NCBI RefSeq assembly: GCF_001586255.1
Contig: NZ_CP014544.1
Span: 3,876,501-3,940,500 of the forward strand
DNA: 64,000 bases
Source of the DNA: Zhongshania aliphaticivorans
GTDB taxonomy: Bacteria > Pseudomonadota > Gammaproteobacteria > Pseudomonadales > Spongiibacteraceae
Direction of reading: 5' to 3'
Shown: positions 8,826 to 19,393 of the stretch, piece by piece
How the letters are laid out: the number at the start of each line of letters is the position of its first letter
How positions within the stretch are numbered: position 1 is the first letter of the stretch
Position numbers and translations under genes: made by a program
Notes under the pieces: generated by a model
Told to the model about the DNA's origin: nothing
Database searches by the model: none
The model's input: the letters and a program-made list of their open reading frames with translations, nothing else

Positions 8826-10136
8826 ATGTCTGCACAAACCGATTACGTTAAATGGTTCCGCAACTCTGCGCCCTATATTAATGCCCATCGCGGTAAAACC
8901 TTTGTCTTGATGTTTGGCGGCGAAGCCGTGGCACACCCTAATTTTGCCAATATTGTGCATGACATCGCCTTGCTCAATAGCCTGGGGGTGCGTCTAATTC
9001 TGGTACACGGCGCCCGTCCGCAAATTGAGCAGCGCGTCATGGACGCGGGCATAGAAAGCCGCTACCACAATGATTTGCGGGTTACTGACGATATTGAGCT
9101 GCGCTGTGTCACCGATGCCGCCGGTTCACTGCGCGCCCACATTGAAGCCCTGCTGTCGATGGGCGTAGCTAACTCACCCATGCACGGCGCAGCCATTCGG
9201 GTGTGTTCCGGTAATTACGTCACTGCGCGGCCCATTGGCGTAGTCGATGGCGTCGATTTTCGGCACACCGGCATGGTGCGTAAAATTGACGCCTCGGCGC
9301 TTCAGCAGCAATTAAATAATCAGCATATTGTGATCCTGTCACCGATTGGCTATTCGCCTACTGGCGAGGTCTTTAATCTCACCGCGGAAGATGTAGCCGT
9401 GCACACCGCCGCCACCCTCAAGGCCGACAAGCTAATTTTATTCACCTGTGATGAGGGCTTGCTCAACAGCGATGGCCAGCTAATTCGTCAGTGTGAATAC
9501 CGCGATGTCGACAGTGAACTAATTAAGCAGCCACTACTAAAACAAGACAGTATTGTGCAGGCGGTGGTCGAAGCCGGAGATATCGGCATCAATCGCTGCC
9601 ATATGGTGTCTTTTCAACAAGACGGCGCGCTATTACAAGAATTATTCACCCGCGACGGCGCAGGCACACTGATTACTCAGGAGCATTACGAGCAATTTAT
9701 GACTGCCGATATCGACGATGTCGGCGGCCTGCTTGCTATTATTGAACCGCTGGAAGCCAAAGGCGTCTTATTAAAACGCTCACGCGAACTTCTCGAAAAC
9801 GAAATAAACCATTTCAAAATTTTGGTTCGCGACGGCATGGTCGTCGCGTGTGCAGCACTGTACCCGTATCCGGAACAGCGCAGCGGCGAGATTGCCTGTG
9901 TCGCCACCCACCCAGATTATCGCGGCGCCGATCGCGCCGAGCGTCTGCTCGAATTGCTGGAAAAAGAAGCTCGCCAGCAGGGCCTAGACTCGGTGTTTGT
10001 GCTCACGACACAGACCGCGCACTGGTTCCAAGAACAGGGCTATGTGGAGTGTAAAATTGACGACCTGCCCCCGGCTAAAAAGCAGCTGTACAATTTTCAG
10101 CGTAACTCCAAGGCCTTCCTAAAGGCGCTCAATTAA
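8826..10136 (+). CDS. argA: N-acetylglutamate synthase
   Basis: The 436-aa protein combines an amino-acid-kinase domain (about 1-290, with LILVHGARPQIEQR and ILSPIGYSPTGE) and a C-terminal GNAT acetyltransferase domain (about 295-435, with IACVATHPDYRG as the acetyl-CoA loop). This is the classical ArgA that makes N-acetylglutamate from glutamate and acetyl-CoA, the first step of arginine synthesis; the kinase-like domain usually carries arginine feedback inhibition. The length matches the family. It is followed after one base by rsmE, so the two are probably co-transcribed. The last arginine step, argH, is at the other end of the window. Confidence 0.96.
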   Translation: MSAQTDYVKWFRNSAPYINAHRGKTFVLMFGGEAVAHPNFANIVHDIALLNSLGVRLILVHGARPQIEQRVMDAGIESRYHNDLRVTDDIELRCVTDAAGSLRAHIEALLSMGVANSPMHGAAIRVCSGNYVTARPIGVVDGVDFRHTGMVRKIDASALQQQLNNQHIVILSPIGYSPTGEVFNLTAEDVAVHTAATLKADKLILFTCDEGLLNSDGQLIRQCEYRDVDSELIKQPLLKQDSIVQAVVEAGDIGINRCHMVSFQQDGALLQELFTRDGAGTLITQEHYEQFMTADIDDVGGLLAIIEPLEAKGVLLKRSRELLENEINHFKILVRDGMVVACAALYPYPEQRSGEIACVATHPDYRGADRAERLLELLEKEARQQGLDSVFVLTTQTAHWFQEQGYVECKIDDLPPAKKQLYNFQRNSKAFLKALN

Positions 10137-10137
10137 G

Positions 10138-10863
10138 ATGCGGGTACCTAGAGTCTATGTCGACCAGCCACTCACAGGTGGCGAGCTGAGTTTGGATGAA
10201 CGCGCCGCCCACTATGTTGGCCAAGTTTTACGGATGCGTGCGGGGCGGGAATTAATACTCTTTAATGGTGACGGCAATGCTTATGCGGCGACCATTATTG
10301 AAGCCGCTAAAAAACACGTTTTATGCCAGCTCGACACCGCGCCTCAAACAGCCATCGCCGCCTCACCTCTCAAAATTGAATTGGGCATTGCGCTATCCAA
10401 AGGCGACCGCTTTGATTTGGTCATTCAAAAAGCCACGGAGCTGGGGGTGAGCAGTATCACTCCGCTGTTTACCGAGCGCGTTGACGTCAAACTCAGTGGC
10501 GAACGACTAGAGAAAAAACAGCGGCACTGGCAGCAAATTATGATCAGCGCCTGCGAGCAGTGCGGTCGCAACGATTTAGTCGCCATCAAGCCAGCCCAAG
10601 CGCTCGCGCAATGGCGCAATGATTTAAGCGCAGAATTAAAGCTGGTGCTGTGTCCCGCTGTAGCGGGCGCCATTGCCGATGACACCGCCAAAAGCATAGC
10701 GCTCTTGGTTGGCCCTGAAGGTGGTCTAAGTGATAGTGAAATCGAACAATGCCTAAGCCAAGGCTTCGCCGCGCTGCAACTTGGGCCTAGAGTGCTACGC
10801 ACTGAAACCGCCCCCATTGCAGCAATCAGTATTCTGCAATACCGCTGGGGCGATATGGCTTAA
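10138..10863 (+). CDS. rsmE: 16S rRNA (uracil-1498-N3)-methyltransferase
   Basis: This 241-aa SPOUT-class methyltransferase has an N-terminal PUA-like RNA-binding part (HYVGQVLRMRAG) and the C-terminal trefoil-knot SAM site (LLVGPEGGLSDSEIEQ, then LGPRVLRTETA), the diagnostic RsmE motif pair. It methylates N3 of U1498 in 16S rRNA in the small subunit. The start codon lies one base after the argA stop, suggesting translational coupling. Its end overlaps the convergent chpC stop by four bases, leaving no room for a terminator. Confidence 0.95.
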   Translation: MRVPRVYVDQPLTGGELSLDERAAHYVGQVLRMRAGRELILFNGDGNAYAATIIEAAKKHVLCQLDTAPQTAIAASPLKIELGIALSKGDRFDLVIQKATELGVSSITPLFTERVDVKLSGERLEKKQRHWQQIMISACEQCGRNDLVAIKPAQALAQWRNDLSAELKLVLCPAVAGAIADDTAKSIALLVGPEGGLSDSEIEQCLSQGFAALQLGPRVLRTETAPIAAISILQYRWGDMA

Positions 10864-11330
10864 TCGGGGGTAGCGAGGGCGGCAATTATTTGCTGCTCCA
10901 TATAATCCCAGTCAGGTATCGTCAAAGACTGTTCCACCAAGCGCACCACACTGTGAATCAAAGCTTGCGGCTGAATTTCCAGCGGCTCTAAATCGGCACT
11001 AATCAAGCGCTCAATATAAGGCATGCCACTGAGCGCCACCGCAAAAAACGGTAGCTTGGCGCGATTGCTAATGCCATAAAGCACCGCGATATGGCGAATT
11101 TTCAAGTCTTTTGGCAGCGCACCATCGCGCAGCCCCTCAAAGGTAAATACCGGTATATCTTGCTCTCGCCACGCTAGCGTACCAAGTATAAACGGCGAGG
11201 CGATCGCCGAGTTCAAACCCCCCGCTATCGTGACCTCGGCCACCGTCGCATTAGGAACTAACAGCGCGCCGTCCATCAAGGGCAAAACAATATTCGCCAG
11301 TACCGCAGAAGTCGATTCTAAGGCTTTCAT
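10860..11330 (-). CDS. chpC: CheW-like chemotaxis adaptor of the Chp system
   Basis: This 156-aa CheW-like protein starts 4 bases inside the end of chpA, as chpC follows the kinase gene in Pseudomonas. The weak CheW fold shows in the LPLMDGALLVPNATVAEV opening and the IRHIAVLYGI strand. ChpC is thought to link additional receptors to the ChpA kinase. In P. aeruginosa the methylesterase gene chpB lies between chpA and chpC; here there is none. It is the last gene of the minus-strand operon. Confidence 0.8.
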   Translation of the reverse strand: MKALESTSAVLANIVLPLMDGALLVPNATVAEVTIAGGLNSAIASPFILGTLAWREQDIPVFTFEGLRDGALPKDLKIRHIAVLYGISNRAKLPFFAVALSGMPYIERLISADLEPLEIQPQALIHSVVRLVEQSLTIPDWDYMEQQIIAALATPD

Positions 11331-14300
11331 ACAGTCACCACGGGAGAAGTCACGTCATCAATTGCCTTTAATAACTGGATTTCTTGATAAGGCTTGCCGA
11401 GAAAATTGTGTACGCCCAAACCAAACGCACGCTGACGGTGCTTTTGCCCAGTTCGCGAGCTAATCATAATTATGGGGATATTTTTAAGACGGGGATTACT
11501 GCGCACCCGATTTGCTACTTCAAAGCCGTCCATACGGGGCATTTCAATATCCAACAAAATAACATCGGGTAAACGCTCACTGTCTTGCAGCTGATTCATC
11601 GCGTCTAAGCCATCTCTCGCTAGGGCAACTTCCATGTGCTGGCGAGCCAATAGCCGTGAGGTAACCTTGCGCACGGTCACTGAGTCATCAACCACCATCA
11701 CCAAGCGATTGTTACCCTGCTCAACTTGCGCTACCGGCTCGGTATTATCGCTTAGTAACTGCCTAGCGGTATCGGCACGGATACTAGCCAACATATCGAG
11801 TATCACCACCACGCTGCCATCGCCCAGTACCGTCGCGCCAGACAAGCCCGGCACCGCGGCAAATTGCGGCCCCAAGGTTTTTACTACCACCTCACGAGAA
11901 CCCAATAGCGAATCGACCTGTACTGCGGTCGCAGGCTCGGCATTGCGAATTAACAGCACTGGCCGAGGTTCGGTTTGGCCTTCTAGGTTAGGTGCTTTTG
12001 ACGCACCCAGTAAATTGCCGAGGTAGCGTAATTTATAGTCCTGACCCGCGTATTCAAAATCCGGCCCGTTATCCTGATAGTAAACATCTAGTTCATAGGG
12101 GCTGACCCGCACGATCCCTTCGATATTATTGAGGGGCACCGCAAAGATTTCGCCACCGACACTGACCATCAGGGCCCGGTTAACCGAGACCGTAAAGGGC
12201 AGACGAATTTCAAACCGAGAGCCTTGACCACGGCTGGTTTGAATATCAATCGCGCCGCCCAACTGTTTAATTTCGCTGCGCACCACGTCCATGCCCACAC
12301 CGCGACCAGAAATCTGCGTGACGTTGCTGGCGGTAGTGAAACCCGCGTGAAAGATATACTCCAACAACTGCCGCTCACTGAGTTCGGCATCTGTGCTGAC
12401 CAAGCCCAAGGCTTCAGCTTTAGTGCGCACCGCGGCCAGATCAATACCCGCACCATCATCGTTAATGACAATAACGACGTCGCCACCTTGCCGGTCGAAA
12501 CGCATGGTAATTTCGCCCTCGGCGTTTTTACCCGCCGCTATCCGTTCCGCCGGGGACTCTATGCCGTGGTCAACGGCGTTGCGAAGCATGTGTTCAAGGG
12601 CCGGGATAATGCGCTCAAGCACCCGGCGGTCCATCTCTCCTTCGGCGTTATACACTTTAAAATCAATAGGCTTATCGAGTTCACTTGCTACCTGGCGCAC
12701 GCCACGCCGCAGGCGCGGCACCATGCGCGCAAAATGAACCATCTGCGAGCGCATCAAGCCCTCTTGCAACTCAGTATTGACCCGAGACTGCTGTACCAAC
12801 AGAGTTTCCATATCTCGGCTTTTTTCAACCAAGGTGCCCCGCAAGTCGGTCAGATCCGATGCCGACTCAAGCAAGGAGCGCGATAACTGCTGAAGTTGGG
12901 AGTAGCGGTCAAATTCCAGGGGGTCAAAACCATCGGCGCCTTCGCTCTCAACCTGCTCTTGGCGAAAGACTATCTGCGCTTCGGTTTCAATGTCCAAACG
13001 TCGCACTTGCTCTTGCAAACGCTCAACGGTGATTTCCATTTCTTCAAGAGAGTAATGGATCTCACTCACCTGCTCTTCAACCCGGCCACGGGCAATGGAG
13101 GTTTCCCCTGCAAGGTTAATCAAGCGCTCCAGCAAAATCGAAGGCACTTTAATCATTTCTTGCGGAGCACGGCCGCCGCTATTGGCCAATCCACTCGCCG
13201 AGTCACTCTCTACCGGCGGAGCCGGGCGACCAGTAACATTGCTTGGCAATAGCTCGGCTACTTGGCCCAGTAAATCGTCATCACTGACTGTGTTGCTGGC
13301 AAGCACAGGCAATTCATTTTCCGGGGTACTCTGCGCAGTGGTATCGGCCGCGCCAATATGGCCAAGCTCTTTAACAAGCTGATCTTGAAAACCCTGTAAG
13401 GTATTAAAAAACGCATCGCTATCGCTGGTCGATTTCGCCACAGCAGTCGTTATGGCGGTTTCAAAATCATGACTGAGATCACCCAGTTTCTTTATGCCGG
13501 ATAGGCGTGCGCCACCCTTTAAGGTGTGCAGATAGCGCTGGATATCGTCGAGCTGACGCTGATCTTGGCGGTTTTCCGAAAACTGCTGAATAGCTTCGTC
13601 CATGCCCTCAATTAGGTCATGGGCTTCTTCCATAAATATTTCGATTATTTCTGGATCAACATCACGCTCAACATCCGACTCAGGCTCCGATGCTGATGCA
13701 GCTGGCGTCGCAACTGACGCAGACTCGCCCTCAAGAGCCTCCTCACCAGACGCATTCGGCGCCACCACGGGCAGCTTGGCGCCGGCCTCAAAGTTGCGTA
13801 TTTGGTCAATAAGCCCAGAATTTTCTAGCACGGTCTGCTCACCGGCCAATTGATTCAGGTACTCCATTAGCTGATCGAGCGCAGCGTCCAACAGCGCGAT
13901 AAAGTTCTGCGCAATTGGATCTTGTGCGTGGCTAAGCAAGACTTGCACCGCCTGTGCAAGTTCAGCAATCGCTTCGCTGTTAATCTCTTCCGCCCGCTGA
14001 GCAAAAACGCCCATCACCGGCGCATAATCAATTAATTTTGCAGCCCGCAGTTCTGCTGGTTCACTCAGTAAATCACTTAAGGCTTGAATACTGTCGCTAT
14101 TACTGGCCAAAAACGCGTTTAGCGCGCCTGGTGCCAACTCGCCGCTATTATCACGATCTGTTGAGAACTCAGCCTCGTGAATCAACTGCACTGCCAAACT
14201 ATTAATACGGCGGACTAATTCATCAGCCGTGCTCAGCCCTGCCACTGGCGTAGTCGCCATCTCTGCAATCGTCGCCCGCACTTCGCGAATGACGTCAGAC

Positions 14301-16702
14301 ATCAAGGCAATTAAGCGCTGCTCAGCGGCAACGCGCATCGAGCGCAGCTCCTTCACCAGCCCTTCTAGCGGCGTAATGATGGCGGCTATTGGCCCAACTT
14401 CGGCCATTTTCGACGAGCCCTTAAGGGTGTGTAAAGCGCGTTGCACATCATCCGTCAGACGCACTGGATAACTGTCCACACTCTCAATATAGGCTTCTAA
14501 TACGCGAAGATGATTATCGGCTTCGCCAATGAAAACAGCTGTCAGGCCTTCGTCGTCAGCGCTTGTGCCAGCGCCGTCAGCACGTGGCAATTGGCTGTCA
14601 GTGAGCACTTTCGCCAAGCTCATCAAACCATTTACAACCGTACTTGAAATCTCACGCCCTGCGGCCAAAGCCGTGGTCATTTCCGGTAGCAAATCAATAA
14701 TCTGATCAATTAATGCCAGTCGATGATCGTCCATATTCAAGCGACCATCGACAACTTTATTCAGCATCGCTTCGACTGACCAAGCCAATTCGGCAAGTTG
14801 CTCAGCCCCCACCATACGGCCACTGCCTTTGAGGGTGTGAAAGGCGCGGCGCACTGTGGCCAAGTGTTCCGTAGAAGTAATCTCGGCGTGCCACTGCGGC
14901 AAGGTTTCAGTGAGTAACTCAAGTACCTCTTCAGCTTCTTCTAAAAATACCTCAAGAATATCGGGATCAAGATCTAGCGTGGTGTCGCGCTCTTCGGAAC
15001 TTTCTGGCGAATAACTCGCAAAAGCTTCAGGGCTTGGGCTTGGGCTTGGGCTTGGGCTTGGCCAGTTCAACACGGTTGCAGATAGGGCGGTATCGGCACC
15101 CGCAACCGGGTAACCTAAACGCGCAACCCCGAGCTGGGCACCCGTCAACAATCCCTGATCAGCGTATTGCCGCCCCTTGGCACTGCGCTCTAAATAATAA
15201 TCGACGGCCGTTAGCGAATCCGCCAGTGCATCCAACATTTGCCACTGGGGCACCGTCTGCCCAGCAATGATTTCATTGGCGATGTAATCCGCACAGCTTT
15301 CAAGTATCGCGGCGGAGTCAGCGTAATCCGCCGCAGTTAACTCGATTGCTAATTCTTTCAGCTGGCCGGGAACATTGGTCAAATGACTGCTTTGCCATTG
15401 TTCAGCGACAAAAACAATGATTGCTTCCTGAGCGTCAAATAATACCGCCCTACTTTTTTTGCTTACCGCAGAATGGGCATCGTCGGTAAACGACGGGGCA
15501 ATATTAGGTTCAGAGGATTCAGCCTCGGGCTTCTCAATTAAGCGTTCCGCAAGTCGCCGCAGAGAATTCGCGAGACTTTGATTCCCCCCCGCGCTCAAGC
15601 CCTGCTCTAAGCCATCGGCAATTGCCCGCAGGGAATAAAGCGGTTCGATCATGCCCACCACCGCCAAGGTATCGCTGAGCTGCTTACAGCGTTGGCTTAT
15701 CTCGACGTGATTGGCATCGCCAGACAGCTGTTCGGCAATACTGCGCAGCTCCTGTTCAACCACGTGCCGTGTTTCAATCGTAAAGGCAAGCGACTCTGCG
15801 CCGCTGGTCTCCTGCTCGTCGAAGACCCCCTGTAGATTGTGTCTTGCAAATACCTCGGCAATATACGGCGTCTCAGCATTACTGCTGGCCACATAAAAGA
15901 GAATATCTTTAAATAGAGAACGCCCTATTTTGCGATCACTGGCAGACGCACCCAGCTGGGCAAAGGCTGAAAGCTCAATTTCGAGGCGCGCCAATAAATC
16001 CCGAATAGCAAAGTGACGCGCTATAGACTTATTGGCCAAGCCTTCAATTAAGGCTAACGCCGCGAGCCAAAGAAATTTTTGTTCCTTGCCAGCACACAAT
16101 TTTGCCGCTCGACCACACACCTTGCCGAGGTAAACGAGGTTTTGCTGATCGTCGCCGCCACGGATATAGGCGGCCATGGCAATTTGGTACATTTTCAACA
16201 GCTTGCCCGTCAACTCCAAAAAAGTTGCCTCAGGCAGCTGCTGATGCCGTTCGTTGTCGTCGCTCACCAGTGCCAAGCGCGGATTAAATAGCACCGATGA
16301 CGATAAAAGGGTATTGCCGGTAGCCGCACGTAAATCGTTAAAAATAAGAATTAAGGATGCCGGCAACTCCCGCTGGGAATCACTTAAACGCTGCAAATAG
16401 GTGGGTAAATCGCGGGCGCTATTCAATACAGCCTGAACGATATCAGTTTGTGAACGGGGCATGCTGCCATCTTGCAAAGACAGCAACGCTTCCTCCATTT
16501 CTTCTACTAACAAGGCTGGGCCGCTGAACTCAATCATCCGCAAGCTGCCCTGCACCTGGTGCAGTATTGCCGTCGCACGCTCTAGAGCCGCTTCATTTCC
16601 GGTTAGCAGCACGTCCTTGAGCAACAGCACGCACTGGCCTAGGGACTCCGCTATTTCTCCGGAAACCCATTCCAGCGCGATATAATCTCGGCGATCCGTC
16701 AT
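11327..16702 (-). CDS. chpA: Hybrid chemosensory histidine kinase of the type IV pilus system
   Basis: This giant CheA-like protein has 1791 residues. Three canonical phosphotransfer (HPt) sites read HTLKG at His622, His758 and His1059. A degenerate one (HQVQGSLRM, His48) lies near the N-terminus, and long helical segments in between may be decayed HPt domains. The kinase core follows: dimerisation about 1185-1330, N-box HMLRNAVDHG near 1371, G1 DDGAGID at 1415, G2 GRGVGMD at 1466. A CheW-like domain (about 1505-1645) and a C-terminal receiver with phospho-acceptor Asp1718 complete it. It phosphorylates PilG and PilH to control pilus extension and retraction. P. aeruginosa ChpA has more HPt-type domains (eight) and is longer. 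Confidence 0.95.
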   Translation of the reverse strand: MTDRRDYIALEWVSGEIAESLGQCVLLLKDVLLTGNEAALERATAILHQVQGSLRMIEFSGPALLVEEMEEALLSLQDGSMPRSQTDIVQAVLNSARDLPTYLQRLSDSQRELPASLILIFNDLRAATGNTLLSSSVLFNPRLALVSDDNERHQQLPEATFLELTGKLLKMYQIAMAAYIRGGDDQQNLVYLGKVCGRAAKLCAGKEQKFLWLAALALIEGLANKSIARHFAIRDLLARLEIELSAFAQLGASASDRKIGRSLFKDILFYVASSNAETPYIAEVFARHNLQGVFDEQETSGAESLAFTIETRHVVEQELRSIAEQLSGDANHVEISQRCKQLSDTLAVVGMIEPLYSLRAIADGLEQGLSAGGNQSLANSLRRLAERLIEKPEAESSEPNIAPSFTDDAHSAVSKKSRAVLFDAQEAIIVFVAEQWQSSHLTNVPGQLKELAIELTAADYADSAAILESCADYIANEIIAGQTVPQWQMLDALADSLTAVDYYLERSAKGRQYADQGLLTGAQLGVARLGYPVAGADTALSATVLNWPSPSPSPSPSPEAFASYSPESSEERDTTLDLDPDILEVFLEEAEEVLELLTETLPQWHAEITSTEHLATVRRAFHTLKGSGRMVGAEQLAELAWSVEAMLNKVVDGRLNMDDHRLALIDQIIDLLPEMTTALAAGREISSTVVNGLMSLAKVLTDSQLPRADGAGTSADDEGLTAVFIGEADNHLRVLEAYIESVDSYPVRLTDDVQRALHTLKGSSKMAEVGPIAAIITPLEGLVKELRSMRVAAEQRLIALMSDVIREVRATIAEMATTPVAGLSTADELVRRINSLAVQLIHEAEFSTDRDNSGELAPGALNAFLASNSDSIQALSDLLSEPAELRAAKLIDYAPVMGVFAQRAEEINSEAIAELAQAVQVLLSHAQDPIAQNFIALLDAALDQLMEYLNQLAGEQTVLENSGLIDQIRNFEAGAKLPVVAPNASGEEALEGESASVATPAASASEPESDVERDVDPEIIEIFMEEAHDLIEGMDEAIQQFSENRQDQRQLDDIQRYLHTLKGGARLSGIKKLGDLSHDFETAITTAVAKSTSDSDAFFNTLQGFQDQLVKELGHIGAADTTAQSTPENELPVLASNTVSDDDLLGQVAELLPSNVTGRPAPPVESDSASGLANSGGRAPQEMIKVPSILLERLINLAGETSIARGRVEEQVSEIHYSLEEMEITVERLQEQVRRLDIETEAQIVFRQEQVESEGADGFDPLEFDRYSQLQQLSRSLLESASDLTDLRGTLVEKSRDMETLLVQQSRVNTELQEGLMRSQMVHFARMVPRLRRGVRQVASELDKPIDFKVYNAEGEMDRRVLERIIPALEHMLRNAVDHGIESPAERIAAGKNAEGEITMRFDRQGGDVVIVINDDGAGIDLAAVRTKAEALGLVSTDAELSERQLLEYIFHAGFTTASNVTQISGRGVGMDVVRSEIKQLGGAIDIQTSRGQGSRFEIRLPFTVSVNRALMVSVGGEIFAVPLNNIEGIVRVSPYELDVYYQDNGPDFEYAGQDYKLRYLGNLLGASKAPNLEGQTEPRPVLLIRNAEPATAVQVDSLLGSREVVVKTLGPQFAAVPGLSGATVLGDGSVVVILDMLASIRADTARQLLSDNTEPVAQVEQGNNRLVMVVDDSVTVRKVTSRLLARQHMEVALARDGLDAMNQLQDSERLPDVILLDIEMPRMDGFEVANRVRSNPRLKNIPIIMISSRTGQKHRQRAFGLGVHNFLGKPYQEIQLLKAIDDVTSPVVTV
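15031..15060 (-). repeat. Five-copy hexanucleotide tandem repeat inside chpA
   Basis: GGCTTG is repeated five times on the plus strand. In the chpA frame it encodes an alternating Pro-Ser run (residues about 548-558) in the linker before the first canonical HPt domain. Changes in copy number would stay in frame and only alter linker length. Confidence 0.85.
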
Positions 16703-16742
16703 GTCATTAAACTCTGATATTCAGTGCCCGCCTGGCTGGGCG

Positions 16743-18776
16743 CTAAGCCTGCTGCTCTGGCAAGGTAAAACCGGCAACCGAGCTACGTAAGTCGTTAGTC
16801 ATCTCCGCCAGCGCACCAATTGAACGAGCCGTCTCCGTTGAACCCGCCGAGGTCTGCGAGGTAATTTCTTGGATAACCCGCATGGTTGAAGAGATTTGTC
16901 CGGCTGACGTTGCCTGATCGGCAGCAGCGCTAGAGATATTTTCAATGAGTTCAGCCAACTCCTGAGATACCGCTTCGATTTCCGTCAGGGCCGTACCTGC
17001 ATCTTGGGCCAACCGCGCACCGCGAACCACTTCCGAGGTCGTTTGCTCCATGGAAATAACCGCTTCATTGGTGTCCGACTGAATGGTTTTAACCAGTGCT
17101 TCAATCTGCTTTGTCGCGCCAGATGAGCGCTCAGCAAGACGCTGAACCTCGTCGGCAACCACCGCAAAGCCGCGTCCGGCGTCGCCAGCCATCGAGGCCT
17201 GAATCGCGGCGTTCAGTGCCAAAATATTGGTTTGATCGGCAATGTCGTTAATCAAAGATACGATATCACCAATCTCCTGAGTCGATTCACCTAGGCGCTT
17301 GATTCGCTTCGAGGTTTCTTGAATCTGCTCACGAATATTATCCATACCTTTAATGGTGTTCTGCACCACTTCCGCACCGGTGTTGGCAATGGCTACCGAG
17401 CGCTGCGCCACCGCGGCAGATTCCCGCGCATTGGAAGAGACTCGGTCAATGGTAAGCGCCATTTCAGTGATCGCGGCGGAAGCACCAGCAATTTCCTTGG
17501 CCTGACTTTCAGAGGCCTGAGCCAGGTTCAAGGCCGTAGACTGGGAGTTCTGAGCCGCCGAAGAAACCTGCACCGCTGTTTCGTTTATCTGCGATACCAA
17601 TACCCGCAATTGGTCGATGGTGTAGTTAATCGAGTCGGCGATGGCACCAGTAAAGTCTTCGGTTACGGTGGCGGAGGTTGTCAAATCACCGTCGGCGAGA
17701 TCGGCAAGTTCGTCTAACAAGCGCAAAATGGCCGTTTGATTGCGTTCATTCGCGTCGGCTGTTTCACGCAAGCGTAAATTGGTGCTGCGCATGGACTGCC
17801 AAGCCAATAGGCTCAGGGCAACAAGAATTAAGCCGACAAACATCATTGCCGTCGCAACCGACCAAGACCGCTGCTCATCGAGCGTGGCGATCTCGGCAGA
17901 TAACTTACTGGTGACCAAAGTGATTTGTGGCACGTTCGCTGCTATTAATGCCGCCGCTTCCGACGATTTTAAGAGTTCAGGCGAGACCTGAAAAATCTCT
18001 TCCATCGAGCCACTGATCATTTGGAAGGAGGTCGACATTTCGGTGAGTATTAACCGCGCATCTTTATTGCTGACTTTATCAACGCCAATCGCGCTATTGC
18101 CGCCGAGCATGCCTCGCAGTACCGTGGCAAACTCACTGGCATCAATCGTAAATTGCTCTGCGGCCAACGTCGCGGCATCGGTACCGCCAATCATTTTGTC
18201 AACATTGCGCGCAATACGCTCTGCCAACCACGACTGACGCTGAGCAATGGCAACTTGTTGCGCAGACACGCCGGTCTTTAGAAAAATTTCAACGAGTTTA
18301 TTGTTGCCCACTTGCAGCTGAGGAATCAGCCTGTTGAGGTTTTCGGCGACCTCGTAGAGAAAAACAATCCGCTCGCGGTTGTTGACGATGGTTTCCGTCG
18401 CGCTATTCACTTGCGCCCAAAGACGGTTGAGTTCGTCAACATTGCTACCTAAGAGTGCCGCCGGGGATGGCAGGCTTTTACTGCCCGACACCAATTGGCT
18501 GCGCGCTGTTTCGAAGTTTCGCTGCGCCCGCGCCAAGGAGTCAAACTGGCTCTGATCACCCAATGCCGCTTCGCGGGCATTATTAGCCAATTGCTGAGCG
18601 TAAAGTCGCATTTCACTGGTGAGTTCTAAATAACGCTGATCATGATCGGCGTCTCGTAGAATGATATACGTGTTAAACCCCGCGCCAACAAAACCGACCA
18701 GCATAAATAAGACGAGAACACTGACTGCACGGCTGGTTCGTAGTCGCGCCATCGCTCCTTGATTACCTGCTTTCAT
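16743..18776 (-). CDS. pilJ: Type IV pilus methyl-accepting chemotaxis receptor
   Basis: The 677-aa receptor has a membrane helix near residues 17-40, a long periplasmic helical domain containing PilJ-type repeats, a second membrane helix near 305-328, a HAMP-like segment, and the cytoplasmic signalling hairpin with the conserved tip ([20 protein letters not shown] is recognisable). It senses the surface or pilus state and drives ChpA. It sits between pilI and chpA in the expected order. In P. aeruginosa the methyltransferase pilK follows pilJ, but here only 40 bases separate pilJ from chpA, so pilK is missing. Confidence 0.95.
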   Translation of the reverse strand: MKAGNQGAMARLRTSRAVSVLVLFMLVGFVGAGFNTYIILRDADHDQRYLELTSEMRLYAQQLANNAREAALGDQSQFDSLARAQRNFETARSQLVSGSKSLPSPAALLGSNVDELNRLWAQVNSATETIVNNRERIVFLYEVAENLNRLIPQLQVGNNKLVEIFLKTGVSAQQVAIAQRQSWLAERIARNVDKMIGGTDAATLAAEQFTIDASEFATVLRGMLGGNSAIGVDKVSNKDARLILTEMSTSFQMISGSMEEIFQVSPELLKSSEAAALIAANVPQITLVTSKLSAEIATLDEQRSWSVATAMMFVGLILVALSLLAWQSMRSTNLRLRETADANERNQTAILRLLDELADLADGDLTTSATVTEDFTGAIADSINYTIDQLRVLVSQINETAVQVSSAAQNSQSTALNLAQASESQAKEIAGASAAITEMALTIDRVSSNARESAAVAQRSVAIANTGAEVVQNTIKGMDNIREQIQETSKRIKRLGESTQEIGDIVSLINDIADQTNILALNAAIQASMAGDAGRGFAVVADEVQRLAERSSGATKQIEALVKTIQSDTNEAVISMEQTTSEVVRGARLAQDAGTALTEIEAVSQELAELIENISSAAADQATSAGQISSTMRVIQEITSQTSAGSTETARSIGALAEMTNDLRSSVAGFTLPEQQA

Positions 18777-18824
18777 TTACCCCAACTCCCAGCATTTAAA
18801 ATAGATGTGTTAATCGCTGCCTTA

Positions 18825-19364
18825 TTAAGCGGCAACCGTATAAAAATCTGTGTCATTAATTAATTGGCTTGGTCTGAACAATGCCCAGAAACGATCCGCG
18901 TGCAGATAAGCACCCTGAGCATATTTTGCCAGCCTCGCGCTGGCATGAACTGAGTCAAGACGGTATTGATCAACAGGGAAATGTTGCATGCCAAAGACAT
19001 TATCAACAATCAAGCCAAGATAGATGTCGCCTTTTTCAATAACCAAAACGCGACGCTGACGCTGCTCAGTGGTTCTGACCTCGCCAAGAAAAGCAGTTAA
19101 ATCGATAAGCGGCAACAATCGACCGCGAACATTCGCCACGCCCCTCACCCAGGGCTTTACCCCTGGCAGACGAGTACTCGCAGGCTCGGTGAGCACTTCG
19201 GCGATATCATCCATAGCCGCCACGCAGTAATGCTCTCCCAATAAAAAACCGACGCCACTCCAGTTAGCAGCCACTTGGTCCCGGCCACTGGGTAGACCAC
19301 TTATTCCTAATTGGCAGCGTTGGGAGAGTGCGACTAAATAATCAAACGACGAGGTGTCAGACAT
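18825..19364 (-). CDS. pilI: CheW-like coupling protein for twitching motility
   Basis: From the ATG at 19364 the product has 179 residues (an in-frame GTG four codons earlier is possible). It is a CheW domain: it has the LPGVKPWVRGVANVRGRLLPLIDL segment, in which NVRGRLLPLIDL is the hallmark, then RVLVIEKGDIYLGLIVDNVFG. It couples PilJ to the kinase ChpA at the inner membrane. It lies between pilH and pilJ in the order pilG-pilH-pilI-pilJ. Confidence 0.93.
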   Translation of the reverse strand: MSDTSSFDYLVALSQRCQLGISGLPSGRDQVAANWSGVGFLLGEHYCVAAMDDIAEVLTEPASTRLPGVKPWVRGVANVRGRLLPLIDLTAFLGEVRTTEQRQRRVLVIEKGDIYLGLIVDNVFGMQHFPVDQYRLDSVHASARLAKYAQGAYLHADRFWALFRPSQLINDTDFYTVAA

Positions 19365-19393
19365 GCTTCCGTTCACCGTAGTTAATTGCGCAT

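Noticed and set aside
12224-12886. Long plus-strand reading frame opposite chpA
   Set aside because: It lies antisense inside the kinase core of chpA, has no ribosome-binding site and no protein-like pattern; a GC-driven shadow frame.
15031-15060. Tandem repeat considered as a CRISPR-like array
   Set aside because: The repeats are six bases long, adjacent without spacers and in frame within chpA, so they are a simple tandem repeat.
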